Shown here piece after piece: positions 61,678-64,000 of a stretch of 64,000 nt of DNA. Below the pieces are notes generated by a model. It worked only from the letters and a program-made list of their open reading frames with translations, searched no databases and was not told the origin of the DNA. Position 1 is the stretch's first letter. Every line of letters begins with the position of its first letter. A program made the position numbers and the translations under genes. This stretch comes from NORP240 sp046047495 (GTDB lineage: Bacteria > Pseudomonadota > Gammaproteobacteria > Pseudomonadales > Pseudohongiellaceae): NCBI GenBank assembly GCA_046047495.1, contig JBJOHV010000041.1, forward strand, positions 1 to 64,000, read 5' to 3'.

Positions 61678-63231
61678 ATGGTCCCCCTGCACCCGTCCAA
61701 CCTCGATATCTTCGCCGCCACCCTGAAACTGGAAAATGGAGAGTGCCCTTATCTCCATTGCGGACTCTATGAGGAGGATTCGGCATCCCGCATCAACCTG
61801 TTGGCAGCCCAGCAGGCCATGGCAGAGCGCATCGCCCGGCTGACAGGAGAATTCCCGGCCCACAATGTCCTTCTGCAGCAGGGATCGGTAATGCACCTGG
61901 ACCAGTTGCAGCTGCTGCAGGGTGCCAGGACACACCTCAAGCAGGGCGGCGTGCTGGTGTGGTGCAGTGAATTCATCCTGGACAATGGTGAGACGACCCG
62001 AGAGCCGCTGTCGCGGCTTCACAGTTTCGAGCGACTGGCCAAACGTCTCGGCTTTGAAATGGTCCGCAGGCTCGATCTGAGCGCGGCGGTGCGGCCCAGC
62101 TGGTCTGCCATGGAACGATTGCTGAAAAAGCACGATCAGACCTTGCAAGCGGTATTGTCGGTGGATAGCCAGCGCCTGCTGGACCTGCGGGAATTCCTGC
62201 AGCAGGCAGATGACAGATTTCGCCGGGGACGGCAGGGATACTTTGTCTTCGTACTCAGGGTTGCGGGGCAGCCGGATATTGACTACGGGGACATCCACAG
62301 CTTCTCCCCGGCCGAGATCGGTGACGTCTTTGAAAAGAGTTTCGGCCATGGCTTCAATCCGGCTCTGTGGCAGTGGAAATACGGCAATGGCCGCGGCCGG
62401 GCCGTGGTAGCGCGCAAGGCAGGTCAGGTGGTGTCCCATTATGGCGGAGCGCCGCGGGACGTGTTGTATTTTGGCAAGCCGGCCCTGGCCATCCAGATTT
62501 GCGATGTGATGGTGCTGCCGGAGGAGCGTGGGCATTACGGCAGGGACAGTCTGTTCTTCAATACGGCCGCTACCTTCCTGGAACGTGAAATCGGCTACAC
62601 GGTCGAGCACCTGCTGGGCTTTGGCTTTCCCAATCTGAAGGCCATGCACATTGCCACCCGGCTGGGACTGTATGAAAAAACCGACGATTTCATCGAGTTG
62701 TTTTATCCACGCCCACAGACATCCCAGCCCGCAGATTGGTCCGTCTCCCCGGCCTCCGATGTGGGGCAACAGGGTCCCTGGCTGGAGCGCTTGTGGCACA
62801 CCATGGCCGCTGATTTCGAGGACGGCATCCTGGGACTGCGGGACAGGGCTTACATCGACTACCGTTACCTGCAGCACCCCGTCGGGGCTTACCGCTTTCA
62901 CTGGATCCATGCCCCGGGGGAGTCCTGGCCACGGGCACTGGTGATCCTGAAAAGTCACCAGCAGGGCTATCTGTTGATGGATATTATCGCCGCCGTTGCT
63001 AATATGAAGCCTGCCTTGGCTGCCATTATCGCAGCCTGTGCTGACGACGCCGGCTGCGACGGCCTGCGTTGCTGGATCACCCGCGGTTGGCAGCAGGCTT
63101 TGCTGCTGGAAGGGGCGGAAGTGCGGGATCTCAGGATCGAGATTCCCTGCCACAGGTGGTCACCGGGGCCGCCTGCGGAGGTGCTGTACGGCAAATGGTG
63201 GCTGACGGCCGGTGACATGGATTTTCAGTAA
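61678..63231 (+). CDS. methyltransferase-like N-terminus fused to GNAT-type acyltransferase domain
   Basis: A 517-residue cytosolic protein of uncertain function. Residues about 20-190 resemble the end of a class I SAM methyltransferase (HLDQLQLLQGARTHLKQGGV followed by LVWCSEF; then RLHSFERLAKRLGFEMVRR). From about 210 it is a GNAT-like domain: FNPALWQWKYGNGRGRAVVA, QICDVMVLPEERGHYGRDSL and LGFGFPNLKAMHIATRLGLY. No SAM-binding GxGxG is clear in what is left of the first part, so it may be inactive or a binding domain. ATG 61678 was chosen over GTG 61651. It reads towards an acyl-CoA synthetase gene 34 bases downstream. Confidence 0.65.
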   Translation: MVPLHPSNLDIFAATLKLENGECPYLHCGLYEEDSASRINLLAAQQAMAERIARLTGEFPAHNVLLQQGSVMHLDQLQLLQGARTHLKQGGVLVWCSEFILDNGETTREPLSRLHSFERLAKRLGFEMVRRLDLSAAVRPSWSAMERLLKKHDQTLQAVLSVDSQRLLDLREFLQQADDRFRRGRQGYFVFVLRVAGQPDIDYGDIHSFSPAEIGDVFEKSFGHGFNPALWQWKYGNGRGRAVVARKAGQVVSHYGGAPRDVLYFGKPALAIQICDVMVLPEERGHYGRDSLFFNTAATFLEREIGYTVEHLLGFGFPNLKAMHIATRLGLYEKTDDFIELFYPRPQTSQPADWSVSPASDVGQQGPWLERLWHTMAADFEDGILGLRDRAYIDYRYLQHPVGAYRFHWIHAPGESWPRALVILKSHQQGYLLMDIIAAVANMKPALAAIIAACADDAGCDGLRCWITRGWQQALLLEGAEVRDLRIEIPCHRWSPGPPAEVLYGKWWLTAGDMDFQ

Positions 63232-63265
63232 CAAGAACTCTACAGAAACGCGACAGGATAGCAGG

Positions 63266-64000
63266 ATGAACAACAACATTTACGAACAGTCCCTGGATGC
63301 CAATGCCGCCAATTATGCCGCGCTGACGCCTTTGACGTTTATCGAGCGGGCCGCCGCCGTCTATCCGCAGCGGATCGCACTCATTCACGGTGATCTGCGG
63401 CGGACCTGGGCCCAGACCTATGCCCGCAGCTGCCTGCTTGCCTCGGCCCTGATCAGGTTGGGAATCGGCACGGGGGATACGGTGTCCTTCATGGGTGCCA
63501 ATACGCCCGAGCTCTATGAAGCCCATTTCGGTGTGCCCATGACCGGCGCCATTCTCAATGCCCTCAATGTGCGACTGGATGCCAAGGCCATCGCCTTCAT
63601 ACTGGAGCATGCGGAGGCCAAAGTGCTGTTCACTGACCGGGAGTACAGTGCGACCATCAAGGCCGCGCTGGCACTGCTGCCGCACCCGCCGATCGTCATT
63701 GACGTGGACGACCCGCTCTACCAGGGCGGGGAATTGCTGGGCTCGCAAACCTATGAGCAGTTGCTGGCGACCGGTGACCCGTCCTATCGCTGTTTTCAGA
63801 TCGATGACGAGTGGTCTGCCATCGCCCTCAATTACACCTCCGGCACCACCGGCAATCCCAAAGGCGTCGTGTATCACCACCGCGGTGCGTACTTGAATGC
63901 GATCTCCAACATCCTTTGCTGGAACATGGGTGCCAATCCCGTGTACCTGTGGACCCTGCCCATGTTTCATTGCAATGGCTGGTGTTTCCCCTGGTCCATC
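63266..64000 (+). CDS. AMP-forming acyl-CoA synthetase (3' end outside window)
   Basis: The first 245 residues of an adenylate-forming acyl-CoA synthetase, open to the window end. The start at 63266 follows a ribosome site GATAGCAGG. The N-terminal SLDANAANYAALTPLTFIER and ERAAAVYPQRIALIHGD, with the phosphate loop NYTSGTTGNPKGVVYHH and WTLPMFHCNGWCFPW, match the medium-chain/DmdB-type acyl-CoA ligase group (methylmercaptopropionate-CoA or medium-chain fatty acyl). The exact acid is not decidable here. Confidence 0.88.
   Translation, partial: MNNNIYEQSLDANAANYAALTPLTFIERAAAVYPQRIALIHGDLRRTWAQTYARSCLLASALIRLGIGTGDTVSFMGANTPELYEAHFGVPMTGAILNALNVRLDAKAIAFILEHAEAKVLFTDREYSATIKAALALLPHPPIVIDVDDPLYQGGELLGSQTYEQLLATGDPSYRCFQIDDEWSAIALNYTSGTTGNPKGVVYHHRGAYLNAISNILCWNMGANPVYLWTLPMFHCNGWCFPWSI

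Noticed and set aside
61559..61786. 76-residue N-terminal extension of the RegB-like kinase
   Set aside because: Pro/Arg/Gly-rich, no homology expected; it would overlap the divergent gene, and MTKPSPIFDL gives a normal kinase length.
61663..63153. 496-codon - strand frame opposite the methyltransferase-like/GNAT gene
   Set aside because: No motif; the + strand frame carries GNAT-like motifs and a sensible start.
1..64000. tRNA, rRNA, CRISPR array or insertion sequence
   Set aside because: Read for T-loop-like motifs, regularly spaced repeats and transposase motifs; none seen. A covariance-model scan would be decisive.

Overview
The window reads as a continuous piece of chromosome from a GC-rich (by eye about 60% GC) Gram-negative bacterium, most likely a gammaproteobacterium related to the pseudomonad and marine oligotrophic lineages. 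This rests on tgt-yajC-secD-secF order, prfC, a holD-like gene before rimI, a PanP-type decarboxylase, MltD with LysM repeats, a RegB/RoxS-type redox pair and many outer-membrane or exported proteins. The family and genus cannot be fixed from the sequence. I found no rRNA, tRNA, CRISPR array, insertion sequence or prophage.

Layout. 1-4.5 kb: a TAXI-type TRAP uptake system (binding protein cut by the window edge, fused permease) translationally coupled to an exported CapA-like metallophosphatase. 4.6-11.9 kb: exported and catabolic-looking genes on the + strand: NHL propeller, an uncharacterised exported protein, rhodanese, a Tat-exported double VOC protein, aldo/keto reductase, a beta-barrel protein, a Serratia-nuclease-like protein that has lost its active site, and a fumarylacetoacetate-hydrolase-family enzyme. 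11.9-15 kb (- strand): a small PA3496-like protein, an acyl-CoA ligase and a quinone-reductase-like dehydrogenase. 15.1-19.1 kb: holD-like and rimI, facing a - strand run of a membrane protein, a three-finger C4 zinc protein, hisC and an exported lysozyme-like protein. 19.2-25.8 kb: an orphan GAF-GspE ATPase, small membrane proteins, a 0.6-kb AT-rich island with an inverted pair of DnaA-box sequences, a CysN-domain/CysC fusion and an acyl-CoA dehydrogenase. 26-32 kb: prfC, tgt, yajC, secD, secF, tightly spaced. 32-37.7 kb: PanP-like decarboxylase with an exported VOC protein, then mltD and a Nudix hydrolase.

37.8-52.5 kb is the most striking region: eight tightly packed genes encoding a DUF4175-like coiled-coil membrane protein, a vWA/amidotransferase-like membrane protein, a caspase-fold protein without a catalytic cysteine, a TPR protein with an HExxH peptidase domain, a DUF4159 protein, a MoxR AAA+ ATPase, a DUF58 protein and a BatA-like vWA membrane protein. 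They look like one envelope machine: a cytosolic MoxR chaperone with its DUF58 adaptor acting on membrane-anchored vWA proteins, with periplasmic TPR/peptidase-fold partners. Its substrate is unknown.

52.7-64 kb: an exported helical-repeat protein behind an unusual AT-rich promoter with tandem palindromes, an RND efflux pump with its adaptor, an SDR dehydrogenase, a small membrane protein, a RegA/RegB-like two-component pair, a methyltransferase-like/GNAT fusion and the start of an acyl-CoA synthetase cut by the window end.
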